From: Isoetes taiwanensis
Taxonomy: Eukaryota > Streptophyta > Lycopodiopsida > Isoetales > Isoetaceae
Length of the DNA stretch: 64,000 nt
Direction of reading: 5' to 3'
NCBI GenBank assembly: GCA_021234155.1
Contig: JAJEKV010000024.1
Coordinates: forward strand, 18,953,858 to 19,017,857
Shown here: piece by piece, positions 1 to 11,993 of the stretch
How positions within the stretch are numbered: the first letter of the stretch is position 1
How the letters are laid out: each line of letters starts with the position of its first letter
Notes under the pieces: generated by a model
Told to the model about the DNA's origin: nothing
The model's input: the letters and a program-made list of their open reading frames with translations, nothing else
Databases searched by the model: none
Made by a program: the position numbers and the translations under genes

Positions 1-165
1 TCATTTAAAACTTAATACGGCCGTATTCTGGCCCGTATTTCCTGGAATACGGGCGTATTCTATTTTCACATTTCCTTACGGCGTATTCATTTTTAGAATA
101 CGGTTTTTTTTAAATTTACGTATTCGCCATATTTTAAAGAGAATATGCCCGTATTTTGTTTCTAT
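1..165. repeat. Array of CGTATT/AATACG words
   Basis: About eight copies of AATACGG or its complement CCGTATT occur in both orientations within 165 bases, several joined into short palindromes such as AATACGGCCGTATT. The array may continue left of the window. No coding potential is visible. It is similar in style, not in sequence, to the CACGCC and GGCGCC word arrays elsewhere in the window. Confidence 0.6.
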
Positions 166-537
166 GCATCCAACGAAATTTTATTCTTTTTAACCTTTCA
201 AAATAAAAGCCATATAAGAACCTAAAAAAGCAACATGACCTCTAAATGACATTAAGCTCCTTAAACATGGCAAGATATACGATTTTTTATATAATACGCC
301 ACTGAAATCTTAGCCCAACCATGCGAGAAAACCCTTTCACAAATACCAAACTCAAATGTTGAAAGTTTATGACTCAAACCGCAATTTATCCGTAATAAAC
401 AATAGGTCGAAATTACAACGGCTCTACATAATGGAAGCCTATTTTACAGAGCCGGTCGATTTGTTCAAGTTTTCAAGCTATTCTTATGGTTATTTATGTT
501 GTTCAAGCATCATTAGTGTGATCAATTCTAGCCTACA

Positions 538-594
538 CTAAGAGCCAGTTCACCTGCTTGTAAAAGGGTTCACTGTATGTGAACCGGCTCTTAG
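538..594. repeat. Short hairpin, 16-bp arms
   Basis: Bases 538-553 and 579-594 are inverted repeats matching at 15 of 16 positions around a 25-base loop. The arms read CTAAGAGCCAGTTCAC and its near complement. It could be a MITE end, a terminator-like fold or chance; I see no target duplication. Confidence 0.5.
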
Positions 595-599
595 GTCTA

Positions 600-2460
600 A
601 GTATTCTTTTTCATGTATTTAAAAGTTAATCATTGGATTATAAACCAGTGAAATGTTAAATATACACAATAAGTACAGCAAAATATATAAATACATGCCC
701 GAACTGCAGTTGCGCCCCAGTGAAATCAATGCAAGCATAAACCCACCAACAACTACTTCTATAGCATGCTATTCATGATTGTAAGTACAAAATTTTGGAT
801 ATGTTTAAGATTCGTGACTGGCCAAAGACTCCTTGTAAAGTATGGCTACGGCCTTTTAGTTGGTCTAGTGGCCAAAGCACCCCTTCCAAGTGCCAGAAAT
901 TCTTCTCAAAGTATGGCTATGGCCTTGGAGGAGATCTACTAACGGGGGGTTTGAACCCTGATGAGACCAAGGTAGCATCTGCAAATAAACAGGCATTGAA
1001 ACATTTGATTTCTCCATCATATATATGAAACCGGGGGAGGTTGCATAACATAGAGTGGGGGGCGGGGGTTGCATTATTCTATAAAGACCCCCATGATACT
1101 TTGTATTTCTCCATGGTAGAGGTATGCGTCCACCCATGTATGTGATGTTAGCTATGTGAGATCATTATCGTTATTTGTTACATACAACATGGTGACCAAC
1201 CTTCTTGATTGTGGCGTATAGACAAGGGGCATGCCCCAAGGTTAAATGGTCACTTGGTGGTTTTGTTTAGCTCTGTTTTGGCCTTCCTTTATCCCAAAAT
1301 TATATATTATATTTGCTTTGATCAAGAGTGGCCTCCTCATGCGCTTGCTTCTTCATTTAAACTATTCAGTTTGGCATATCAATATCTTTTTAACTTAAAT
1401 GGTTGAAAGATCCTAAAAATCGTTAAATGATGTGGTCTCAGCCTAAGTAAATATCTATAACATGTTAACCTTGCTAGGCATGTTAGGCCTCAGTAGGTCT
1501 AAAATGTTTTCTTCAAGCCTTGCTAGGCCTTTTCAGAATTGACTAGACATCCAAAAGTCATATTCTTAATAAAATCATAGATTAGAAAATACCTTCAACC
1601 TATGAATTTGATGAAAATATTTTCAGAGCGATTGAAAATTTCTCAGTAGTCTTAGCATTTGTTGAAGGCTTGGCCTCTTAAATAGAATTGAATCCAACTG
1701 TATTGGATTTTATCATCCACGAAGACCAAATGGCCTATGGAACCCAAACAAAGGACAACATTCTTATTGCTGTCCAAGATTAAAAACCCTTGTCTCGAAG
1801 GGTTTTCGAGGGAAAACCCTTAGCAGTAACAGGCTTGCTAACCAACTATACATTCGTAGATGATTGTGTGACGATCGTGTCTCCAACAAGAATCCAAGTG
1901 AAGCTATCTATGTTTGGCATGCTCCTATATTGATATCAACATTAGAAAGCATCTATAGATAATTCTAAATATGAAATTGGATGGATTGTATCTTGGAACC
2001 AAACTTGCTAAAGTGTATGAATGCACTAACATTCAACTTATTATCTGCAAGTGTAAATGGATCAACAAGGAAGGAATCCGAGCTAGGGAACATATCCATC
2101 AAATGAAAATGTACTCGGATATTATATTTGACATTTTATAATGCATCAAGTATATGCATTAGGTTACACATAATTACATTGAAAAAATAGTTGATTCTAA
2201 TGTCTAAGCAATAAATGATCTTATATTAGTTAGTAGCGACTATATTTTTAGAACACTGATAGAAGATCATGATATAGACCTCAGCTAGTTAATGTAAGAA
2301 GTGTGAATGCAAAACCACATATACTTCTAGAAGACCACTATTATATTGCTTTTCTAAAGATGCAAAACAATTTACAAGAGACCAAAAAATAATAAATTAT
2401 AAAAGATATGTTTTGTGCTTTTTTCATGATATTTGAATAAGGTCAAAGTATTTCAAAAAA
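600..2460. other. No gene recognised
   Basis: A/T-rich sequence with short open frames that match nothing I know and lack coding texture. No RNA gene was recognised. A few word repeats occur around 1,460-1,520 (GCTAGGCCT-like), without clear element boundaries. Confidence 0.5.
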
Positions 2461-2475
2461 AACAAAAAATACAAA

Positions 2476-3061
2476 AGACCATATCTATAGTGGTTTGGTG
2501 GTTAATTATGATAATTGTTTTTGGGTGCCTTATGAGTAATCACTATAGATAGCCAAGTCCTCTTAGGCAAATATATATGAGTAATTACCATGACAATTAA
2601 CTTGGTATTGAAATTATAAAATAAACCACAACCATTTTATAACACACACCGTGATATAAAAAACTAGCATGAATAACCACCATGGCATTTAAGTTGGTAT
2701 AAAAAAGCACGCCATAAAGTACTTCAACTTTGTGACAGTAGAAAATCAACATAAAGAACCATTGCCACATTAAAGTTGTGTTGAAAAACCATGATATACA
2801 CAACTCTGCCGATTTAATAAACTATGTGACATTAGAAAACCAACATGAATGACCACTGTTGGTGCTAGAAACTATATAATAAAACAATATCGGTTTTAAT
2901 AAACCATGCTATAATAAAAAAGCAACATGAATAACCACGCACTAGCTATGAAAACCACTATCTTATGTGGTTTTTATTATGAATAAAAATTTTGACATAA
3001 AAAACCACATCTATAGTGGTTTCCTAGTGATTTATTATAGTGGTTAAATTTTTGGGTGTCT
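2476..3061. repeat. Direct repeats flanking an ACCAC-rich segment
   Basis: The 14-mer ATCTATAGTGGTTT occurs at 2483 and again at 3009, each followed after about 30 bases by TTTTTGGGTG. The 520 bases between are rich in short AACCAC and ACCATG words. This looks like a small non-autonomous element or decayed tandem array. No transposase frame is present. Confidence 0.4.
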
Positions 3062-5144
3062 TGTGTAGCAAGCTCAAGCATCTAAGGCCATGGGGCCTAG
3101 TAGGTTAAATGTATGGACGGTAACATCCATATTGGGATTAGAAGGCATTTCCAGATATTCTCCTTGAAAGGATTGCCCCAATATTGAGCTAAGCGTCAAG
3201 GATTGGGAAGGAAACGCATAGGAGTGACTAAAATTATACATGATTGCAAACAGTCATCCAACGTATTGAAACCACTTGGTGAGATTGATCTCCTCGCTAA
3301 GAAGGAATCATTACTAGGATAATTGTTGACCATGTATAAATCTAGCACCTCCAAAAGAATAATCCAACCGAAAGAAAAGAAGTAATCTAACAAGTCCGGC
3401 CAACTTGTTACGATGGCATCAATTCGATTGGTAGGAATATTCCAAGAGTTTAAATAACTAAGAAAGGGGGAATCTCTAGAATATAAAAGAATAATACATG
3501 TAAGGTACATCTAAAATAAGAATTATAGTAATCAAATAGTCTTTTGAGACAAAAGGAATTGTCGTCATGACAAAACCTTGTGGTTTAGAATCGTTCTAAC
3601 TAAGTAGGTAACCCATAACTATATTGAAATAAATGATAACATAATATGTGCATCTATCTTAGATGGTTATATATGTTAGCTAAGGCTAGTAAAGTAATGC
3701 GCTAAGTAAGAAGCGTATAACCTCTTAAGGGGAGAGAATAGATATGACATTGTGTACAACGTCATTGAAGGGGTGCAGGACCATTTTCTTTTCGAAGAAA
3801 GTGGGAGGGCTCAATCTTATGATTGAACGTACTTGCATCGAATTGACCGACCCGTAGAATAGAGCGTAAGATAGATAGATACCTTAGTGCTCAGGAGGCC
3901 TTCAACGTGCGAGACTGACGTAGTAGCTAACTACACCAATGAAGTGGAGCAAAAATATGGGAGCAATGCAACGACCAAGTCATCTCCAAAATTACTCGAC
4001 GCTGGCTCAATCGATGCGCTCTAGCCTTAGGTAAGGTGTGCGCATGCATTATAAGCTTTAATGTGTCTTATAGATAAGTTAAATATAGATCCTAATAACT
4101 GGATAGAAATTGTTGTACGTCTATGTATCATAGGGAAATAAGTTAAATAACAACGATAATGTGAGGTAGCATGTTAATTAATCCTTTGCAAGGATGCAAT
4201 TCCTTCCAAGGATAGCTATATGACCTCGGGGTCCTTATAAATACAAATAGAAAATAGAATTCGGATATACTTAGGTGCATCTTAGGGATATACTTCCAAG
4301 GGTAATGCAGGACCCAAGGAAGAGAATAAGAAGCACATCTAATTCTTGTGTATGATAATTAAAACTTGTCTATGATACAATAGGTCTAAATCAGGGCTAT
4401 TGCTTAAATAATTGCGATCTAAAAGTCGTTAAATATTGCAAAGCTTAGAGTAAATATAATTGTACTATCGGAAGTAATGCATCCGATACTATGATAATGT
4501 TAATTCATAAATATTACCTTAGGGTAATTATGTTAATCACATGCATTAAAGGAGCCAGCAAAAATCGGCTCAGGCATGTCGATTTGTGTTTAGATTAGTT
4601 TCATGTCTAGTAAGATTAATCTACGCATGCAACCTATGCCAGGTATGGGTTGCATGCGTATTTACCGATGATGGGACCACTAGGGTGATCTCTAGGGCGT
4701 GGTGTAATGTCAATGTAGGCATGACCGCGTTTCCGCTTGGATGAGTGGAAGGTAGATTAGAAAGTCTACTTCTGTCCCACGGAAGTAGACGACCTCGAGA
4801 GAAAGGAGGTCATTCAGGAATGCATTGATAGGAAAAGCACCTCTAGCCCCATATATGCTTTGATAGGAGGAATCTGTCCTTCACGCCCCATATATGGGAA
4901 GGACCCTATCCTCCACGCTGGGCAACTAGGGTGTAGGCATGAGCGGCATATAGGCATTATAGGGCGCTGTCTCCACGGCCACGATGGAAGAAGCATCCTC
5001 TTCCTACGCCGGGAGATTAGCCATGCATTCATGTAGATAGGTGGGGTGGTCACCATATAACCAAAATTTTATTAATAATTAAAATGGTACTAACGTAGTG
5101 TCGACCTGCACGCCAATAGAGCGCTCCGGAGGGCAGTCGAGCTA
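3062..5144. other. No gene recognised; probable retroelement internal sequence
   Basis: No open frame here resembles a known protein. A block near 4,500-4,530 (ATTACCTTAGGGTAATTA) resembles a piece of the 282-bp repeat that follows, so part of this stretch probably belongs to the same LTR element. Confidence 0.35.
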
Positions 5145-5670
5145 CGAAGACTTGCAACACAAATTTTGTTATGATGTGTTGCAAGGGATGAAGAGTACCT
5201 TAGAAGTGTAAATTTTGTATGAAATTGATAAACTTTGATAAACTTAAATGTTGTATTAAGTAAGGTTAATAATTACCTTGTGTGGATTAAGTTATGAAGT
5301 GATAAGTTAATTGGATAATGAAATAGTACAGTAATGTCTTAAACATTACCTTAGAGTAATTCTAATAATTAAAATAGTAAGTATGTAATTATAGATATTG
5401 TAAAATTAATGTAGGATTTTAAGGTGCGAAGACTTGCAACACAAATTTTCTTGGAATGTGTTGCAAGGAATGAGGAGTACCTTAAATAATAATTGTATAT
5501 GAAAGTGTTAAATTGTGATAAACTAAATGTTGTGATAACGGAGACTAATAAGTACCTTGTTTTAATAGAAGTTACGAATTGACAAGTTATTTGATAATGT
5601 AATGGCGTAGTAATGATTTAAAAATATTACCTTAAGGTAATCTTAATAAATATGTAAGTATTATACTAGT
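5145..5670. repeat. Two tandem copies of a 282-bp unit
   Basis: The unit begins CGAAGACTTGCAACACAAAT at 5145 and again at 5427. Each copy continues through GTGTTGCAAGG, a GAGTACCTTA box and an ATTACCTTA-GTAAT box. The copies have diverged by substitutions and small indels. They end shortly before the polypurine tract at 5751, where variable repeats often sit in the 3' untranslated part of plant Gypsy elements. Confidence 0.65.
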
Positions 5671-5750
5671 ATATCGTATGCATCAGGTTGATTGCAGGTT
5701 AGGAAGATTCCAAGGTGGGGAGACCCACGATGCTGCGGACAGCATCATTT

Positions 5751-5764
5751 CAAGGTGGGGAGAA
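5751..5764 (+). promoter_or_regulatory. Polypurine tract of a probable Gypsy element
   Basis: CAAGGTGGGGAGAA directly precedes TGTGACG. A purine run ending in GGGGAGAA just before a TG-starting LTR is the usual second-strand priming site of plant Gypsy elements. The core CAAGGTGGGGAGA also occurs 40 bases upstream at 5711, as a duplicated tract. Confidence 0.5.
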
Positions 5765-5779
5765 TGTGACGTTCCAGCA

Positions 5780-5851
5780 CAGTATACGGTCCCAGGACGT
5801 ATACTGTACTGCCTCGTCACGCGTACACGCCACTCCGACTGACGTGTACGC
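5780..5851. repeat. Two successive inverted repeats inside the LTR start
   Basis: CAGTATACGGTCC (5780-5792) faces GGACGTATACTG (5795-5806), with one bulged base. GCGTACACG (5821-5829) faces CGTGTACGC (5843-5851) perfectly. Both sit within 90 bases of the proposed LTR start and both contain CpG. Confidence 0.6.
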
Positions 5852-5916
5852 CAACGTGTAGCCAGGCGGGTAGCCCCTAGGGGGCAACTTGCAAAGTATG
5901 TGCATTTGTCATTAAT

Positions 5917-5954
5917 GTGCACATTTACCAATGTGCACATTTATTAAGGTGCAC
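5917..5954. repeat. GTGCAC boxes with 16-base spacing
   Basis: The palindrome GTGCAC starts at 5917, 5933 and 5949, exactly 16 bases apart, each in an A/T-rich context. It may be a short minisatellite or a cluster of protein-binding sites in the LTR. Confidence 0.55.
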
Positions 5955-7195
5955 ACCTTTCCATGTGGGCACATTTTGCCACCTAGCCATTAAAGGCAAG
6001 TGGGCCCATTCCCAATTATCCCACATGCCTAAAGGGATAATTGGAAACCCTAGCACTAACCCCTTGTCTATTTAGGAAGGAAAACCCTAACTTGCCCATT
6101 TTTCGTTTCTAGGGTCTTAGAGCTCTGTTTTGACTGCCCCAGGGGTCAAAACCGCCTTCCAGACTCTGTCTGAGCGAATTGCCCCATTAGTTTCCCTTGA
6201 TTCGAGCAGTTTAGCAGGATGGTTGAGCTCAGGTCAGGAGGAGGAACTCAAGGATCAGGTATTTCGTCAATTTAATAGCCTAAACCATCTTCTAGTCATT
6301 AAATCAGTAGGTTTAGCCTATTAAATTGCCCATAGCAGCCCTCTAGATCTCTAGATACCAGACTCTAACTAAAGAACCTAACTCTATGATATAGATTAGA
6401 TCTTGTTCTTTAGTTCTTCTGTGATGTATATGGATGATGTATCTCTATGAACTCCTTGTATTGGGAAGGGGGGTAGAGACCTAAAGCTTGGTAGTAGATG
6501 CTCCTAGATTAGCCTCTCTAGCACACTATAGATTCGCCTCAGGTACAAGAGCCACACCGGTTGTGGGTGAAGGGGCCGACCGGGCTTAGAAGGAGATTCG
6601 TGTCCCGACCCTTGAACGATCCCTCCGGGTGTGTAAGGCCTAATGGGATCATTGTGACTAGGTCTAATGGCTTACCACCGAGTGTGGGGGTAGGCATGGG
6701 CTCGACACCCAGTGAAGTGGTGTACACTTTCCAAAGGTTCACCGAATAAGGGCGGTGGCCCTCTAGTCACCTTGGGTCAAGATGTAGACCTCTGGAGGGG
6801 TGATCCCTACCGCCCCATCGGAACTGGGAGATGCAACCCGTGAATAGCCCCTTTGGCTATGCCTCCGGCTCTGATCAGTCCCAACACTTTTCAGCCTACT
6901 CTGCAAAGTGTGCACAGGAGGGGCGGATGGAGTGGACAACCCTAAGCCATGTTCTTATGCCAGCCAAATCCATTGCCATGAATTCTGTCTGCAATGAACT
7001 TTGGAGACCCAAGCCGTCAGTCATCCTCTTGAGTCTGAGCCTTGGGTAGGATTCCCTATGTGATGTGCTGATCTTTGTCTATGCAGATATGTGGTGAACC
7101 ATCCTTCATGATGGTTTTATGATGTTGATGTATGTACTACTGACATGTATATTACGCTTCCGCAGCTAGGTAGGCCCTGAGGGAGACAGGGTAAA

Positions 7196-9763
7196 GGACC
7201 CCTTCATTCTTCCCACTGGAACTCTTCAAGATTGCAGTGATACGTGGAGGGCCCTATATTAGCATGGAGCTGGTATGGGGGATGAACTCCGTATGGATTG
7301 GGAAAACTTGGATGATGAGCAATTTTCATTGCAATCCGGTTGTCTATTTGAATGTGTGAGCAAGAGCCATCGTATTTGATATTTGACAACAAACTGTTTT
7401 CATATCCAAGAGAGCAGTATTTACTTTAATTCCACTTATCTAATTCAGGAAAAATACCCGATCTCTCGAGATAAAATATACTGGCTTTTTATTAGGTGCA
7501 CCGGCGCATCATAGTTTGATACACAATTATGCGAAAACAAGAGTAAACAGCATTAAAGTTTTAAAATACAGGAACTAAAAACTCAGGCGATATCGAAGTT
7601 TAAAGAATATCAAAGTTTAAACAAGACTAGTTATGGTGCCCGGCGTTGCCGGGCTTAGTAACAATTTGAAAAGATGACAATAAGTAAAGAGATCTCACCA
7701 TTTAGAAATTGCTAGATGCGGAAGAGATTTGCTTTTAAAAATTCCAAGGCTCTTTCTTTGCTCACATGCAGTTCTGTATAACTTTGTGATAGCGTAAGCA
7801 GTGTGTGAATCAAAACATATAGCCTAAAAGTGGATTTAAGAGACTACAGTAACATTGCCTGGCGTGGCCGAGCTTAAGTAAAGTGGATGTTGGTGGTTCT
7901 TTTTCTGTAGGCATGGTGGTTGTCCTGAAGTTTAGCTTTTTGAACTTAAATGTAGTGGCACCGAAACATATTTCTATGCATGTGTTGTAAGTGAGTGGAA
8001 ATAGATTGTAGATAGACCATCAATTGTTAAAGTTGAACATGGATGTCACAATGTGATATTAGCTAATGATGAGGAGGAGGTCAATAACTTATAGAGCTAA
8101 CGTGAGCTATTTGGTTGGATGCTATTATGCGATGCTGAACAAAATGGACAAATTATATGTTGGAAAGTTTTGATTCCGTTTGAGAGTTAGAATTCACTAT
8201 AACATAATATTAGCTAGTATGTAGTATGGAGAGAGAACGTTGGGCTATGTGTAGTGAACCTTATATTTTAAGTTGATGGTTTATAAAATGGGATTGGGCT
8301 ATGTGTAGTGAACTTTATATTTAAAGTCTGAGGGTTTATAAGATGGGATAGTGCCACGTAATAGTTGTGGATGAAGATGTATGAACTCTGGATATTAGAT
8401 ATTCTCTAGTATGGAAAGAGAAGGTTGGTTTTTCATGATATTATTTTCATATATGCACGTACAATGCTTGTTTGAATTCGGTTGAGCACATGCATTGCTG
8501 TGTTTTGGAAAGAACTTGTGTTGATTTGACGGTGCTTAGCCTAAATGCTACAATGAGAAGGTTTGTATAATGATCTCTAGATAAACAGATGGTGGTGCAA
8601 GCAAGGGTTTACTATTGGACATTTTGGTTTATGCTTTGACATCCCATCCTATAAGCCTATAGTTTTATGTCGACATCCCGCTATAAGCCTGTATAATTGA
8701 ACATTTTGGTTTATAAAACTATAAACCTATAGTTTTAAAAGAGATCTCATATTCACCACCATCCCCCCCCTGGGGTGGGGGGGAGGTTGGGTTGGAGGGG
8801 ACTTTTTGTGAATTAAGTTGCATAGCTAAAAAGATCATGGTTCTAAGTATTTTGCAAATTTTTGTTCAAAAAATGTAGATATGTATTACCATCTAAAAAT
8901 AGAGAGAAGATAAGATAAGATAAATTTTTACGTCGACGGGAACCCAACGGGTTATGGGACGGCACATGCAAGGGCAACAGCCCATCTAAAACCTGGGGAC
9001 TAGGCCCCATCACCAAACACAATAACCAAATATTAAAAGGCAACCAAGAATAAGATAAGATAATGCTAATGCTAATTCAACTTCAGTGGTTTAGATTGAT
9101 ATAATAAATTCTGGCCTGATCTAAAGCCCCAATTGTGGATCAAGGTTTAATGGTTAAGAATATGTCTATTTTTTTCAACTTTAGTGGTTTAGATTGATAA
9201 AATAATTATGGCCTGATCTACTATTGGAGAATTTTATCTATTTTTGTCTGATTCATAATTGGACCATGGTGCACTATAGGGATCCTCCTATATAGTTTTG
9301 CATTCTTTGTCATCGCATCTCATGTCAAACACAGGTTCCTAGCATCATACAATTGTAGCACTTGGAATAAGAGATTTCTGACAAATATGTTGGCGCCCTT
9401 CAGAAATAAATGCCTCTTAAATTATACTTGGAACTGTCTATTAATATTCATGCACATCTGTGACTTGCCCCATTGACAATAATTATAATCAAGATTCAAT
9501 GCCACTTTGAAAATGAATATTTTGCATTTCAGCAGCTTATATACATCAAATTTATTACCGGATTTTGCATATAGGGTTCATGTCCAATTCACATGCTTGT
9601 TTATACATGATATACTCAATGAAGAAACATTGCCAATGTCACAGTTCATGTGCCACCTAAATGAGACAGTCTGCAGCTGCAATTCGGAGAGAATATGCTA
9701 AAGAACATATATCAAATCTTCTGGTATTTTGATGAGAGATAAGAGAAATTAAGAGCATCTTTT
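7196..9763. other. Intergenic, no gene recognised
   Basis: A/T-rich sequence without recognisable coding frames. Local structures are a GGCG-GCCGGGCTTA-like word near 7640 and again near 7860, a 54-bp tandem duplication at 8241, and a C-run/G-run tract near 8764. The 3' flank of the LIP2 reading frame begins at its right end. Confidence 0.5.
8241..8349. repeat. 54-bp tandem duplication
   Basis: TGGGCTATGTGTAGTGAAC starts at 8241 and again at 8295. Both copies continue through TTATATTT and a GGTTTATAA-ATGGGAT end, with a few substitutions. Confidence 0.7.
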
Positions 9764-10468
9764 TCAGAGCTCGACTAATTCATCCTCTCCCATACATTCT
9801 ACTTCATACCCAAAGACTTTTGCAAAGCTTTGAATCAATTGATCCAAAACCATTTCATAATCCAAGGAAATGCCATTCAGTTCCTTTGCCAAAGAAGTTA
9901 CTTCCTTATCTTGAATCCCACATGGCACAATATGTGAGAAAAACTCCAAGTCGGGATTTATGTTGAACGCCAAACCATGTGAAGTGATGCCACCATTGGA
10001 AATCCTCACCCCAACTGCGCCAGTTTTGCGATTACTAATCCAAACACCAGATTGCCCTGGAATTCTACCTTATGCATTAATTCCATGCATTGCTGCAACC
10101 TTAATCATGGTATCTTCCAATCCTTCAACATACTTTCTAGGCCCAATATGCAAATCTCTCAGCCCTATAATGGGATAAAGAACTGCCTGCCCAGGGCCAT
10201 GGAATGTTATATCACCTTCGCGATCTATAGTATGCAATTCAGCTCCAAGGGCATTGAGAACTTCTGGGGAAGAAATTAGGTTGTGAATTGTGTGACGCTT
10301 GCCAAGAGTAAAAGTGGGAGGATGTTGAAGACATACCAGGACGTCTGTGTTGCAGAGGCGCCTTCTGCGAATAAGGCGTTCTTGAAGGTGCAAACCTTTG
10401 GCATAGCCCACGATTCCAAGCCATAACAGCTTCAATACTCCTCCAGAGGGCACATCTCCCACTGCCAT
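9764..10468 (-). pseudogene. LIP2: Lipoyl(octanoyl) transferase (LIP2/LipB-like), full length but with one internal TAA
   Basis: The family transfers octanoyl from acyl carrier protein to lipoyl-domain lysines, the first step of mitochondrial lipoate synthesis. The frame opens at ATG 10468 and closes at 9764: 235 codons including both stops, the usual plant length. The conserved blocks occur in order: HPPTFTLGKR, GDITFHGPGQAVLYPII, SGVWISNRKTGAVGV, GITSHGLAFNI and IVPCGIQDKEVTSL. The last holds the catalytic Cys and Lys. The only lesion is a TAA at 10072-10070, where homologues have an ordinary residue between the HGI and GVW motifs. There are no frameshifts or visible introns. It may be a young pseudogene, a processed copy, a null allele or a sequencing error. 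It is isolated among repeats, so its job cannot be judged from neighbours. Confidence 0.85.
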
Positions 10469-11300
10469 AAGATGTTTGCAAAGAAATAGTGATGAGAGCC
10501 TCTATTGGAGTTTCTGGATTTACTAAACAGCATGGTCTTCCTAAAGTCTAGAAGCATATTCCAAGTCTATTTGGTCTTCCCTTGATAACTATAGATTGAT
10601 GCATGATGCCTTATATCTACATATTTGAAAATGATCAGAGCAAACCTGTCCAGATGCTATTTTTTAAAGCCTTTGTTGAGGGCACATGGACTTGAATAGT
10701 AAATTGAAGCTGCACGAACATGACGTACCTAATGTTGCATATAGAAGAACAATAAATAACAAGGCTGGATCATGGTATGTGTAAGCTTCCATTCCAAGTC
10801 ATTGCATTCATATTATTATGCTGCATCACAGCTGCACGACATATAACCATCTAGCAAAACCTTCTTGCACATGATGTCTGCTGCACAGAAATAACTCAAC
10901 ATTAGAAATACTAAATGAAAATGGTATTTATGTTGGCAGCAAAGGAGACATTGCTGGTAAGGGAGACAAAGGTGTTGGAATTATGGAGTGCAGCACACAG
11001 ACAACAACACACACCCAGAGAATACGTAACCATAGAAGCCAGATCAAAAGTAGCTAGAGAGGATGGCACATAAATATTCAGGCTATGAAGCATGACTCCA
11101 TAGTAATGATGTACTCTAACAAACTATAAAAGAAATAATATGCAAGGTATATAACTACAAATTTTCCTACAATTTGCTCATCTCCATCCAGTAAAGATAC
11201 TGCATATAATAGAAAAAATCTGTTAAATCTGATAATACTATATGATGCAGCAGATGTTGACCATGATGTCACTGTTTTAGCATTTTGTGCTCTAACATCT
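10469..11300. other. No gene recognised (upstream of LIP2)
   Basis: This stretch should contain the LIP2 promoter if the copy is or was expressed. I see no convincing TATA box at a useful distance and no other coding frame. Confidence 0.4.
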
Positions 11301-11365
11301 AAACAATGACATTAATAGCATCGATCCGAGCCATCGGATCGCCATTCTGGGAAGGGACGAGCTCC

Positions 11366-11373
11366 TATATAAG
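11366..11373 (+). promoter_or_regulatory. Candidate TATA box (TATATAAG)
   Basis: TATATAAG lies in a C/G-rich setting and is followed by pyrimidine-rich leader-like sequence. The region to 12,010 could be an untranslated leader of a lost or repeat-encoded transcript. No downstream coding frame supports a real gene. Confidence 0.35.
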
Positions 11374-11520
11374 GCCCTTTCCTCTTTCGGCTTGGTTATC
11401 AGCGTCTTCTCACAGTAGCTCTTCTTCTATTGCCGTTGCTTCCCTCCCTTCCCGCCCTGCTATGTGGGGGTATGCGTCTTTTTCATCTATATTTTTTGTT
11501 CGTGCACTCTTTGTTGTTCT

Positions 11521-11706
11521 CCACCTTTGGGTGTTGCTATTATCATATTTTCTTTTCATCGGCATCATGCCACATTATTTTCCACCTGTGGGTGATGCTG
11601 TATGCTGTTTATTTCCACCTCGAGGGTGATGCATATTTTCACATGATGGTTTTCCACCCGTTGGGTAATGCTTTGGGTGTTGCTTTTCCACCTTATGGGT
11701 GACGCT
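11521..11706 (+). repeat. Five degenerate CCACC...GGGTGnTGC units
   Basis: Units start at 11521, 11582, 11615, 11654 and 11688. Each reads CCACC, three to five variable bases, GGGTgatGCT or a close variant, and each can fold into a tiny CCACC/GGGTG hairpin. Spacing is 33-61 bases. Confidence 0.7.
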
Positions 11707-11831
11707 ATTTCTTTTCTGTTGTATTTGGGAATTTTTTGATGCAGTGTGTTTCCTCCGCGCTGTGCATGTTGCTTTTCTCTAACCATTCACGGGTGTTTTT
11801 TAGGGGTTCTTTTGTGTTGCTTGCAGGATTC

Positions 11832-11993
11832 CGCCATCTTCGGGGGTCCTGTTCTATTTGTGCTCGCCATCAGCCCATTTCCTTCACTTCTCCATGCGAC
11901 ACATTTGAGGTTCGCCGTCTTTTGGGGTCCTGCTAGATTTGCGTTCGCCATCAACCCATCTCCTCCCGTTCTCCAGGCAACACATTCAAGGCT
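11832..11993 (+). repeat. 81-bp tandem duplication
   Basis: Copies start at 11832 (CGCCATCTTCGGGGGTCCTG) and 11913 (CGCCGTCTTTTGGGGTCCTG). They run in parallel through a TTCGCCATCA-CCCAT block to CACATT-AGG. The period of 81 is a multiple of three and the frame stays open through both copies, but the peptide resembles nothing known. Confidence 0.75.

Larger units (their letters stand above)
5765..7195 (+). mobile_element. Probable 3' LTR of a Gypsy-type retrotransposon (3' edge uncertain)
   Basis: The segment starts TGTGACG immediately after a polypurine tract. Inside are a possible TATA-like box (CTATTTAGG near 6070), GC-rich untranslated-leader-like sequence, and no long coding frame. The end near 7195, after a GGTAGGCCCTGAGGGAG stretch, is a guess: I could not find a matching 5' LTR or a target duplication in the window. 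No gag or pol frame lies upstream, so this is either a non-autonomous element or the tail of one that starts outside the window. Confidence 0.45.

Noticed and set aside
1-5700. Short plus- and minus-strand frames (60-104 codons) in the first 5.7 kb
   Set aside because: Composition and length are as expected by chance; no motif or splice context supports any of them.
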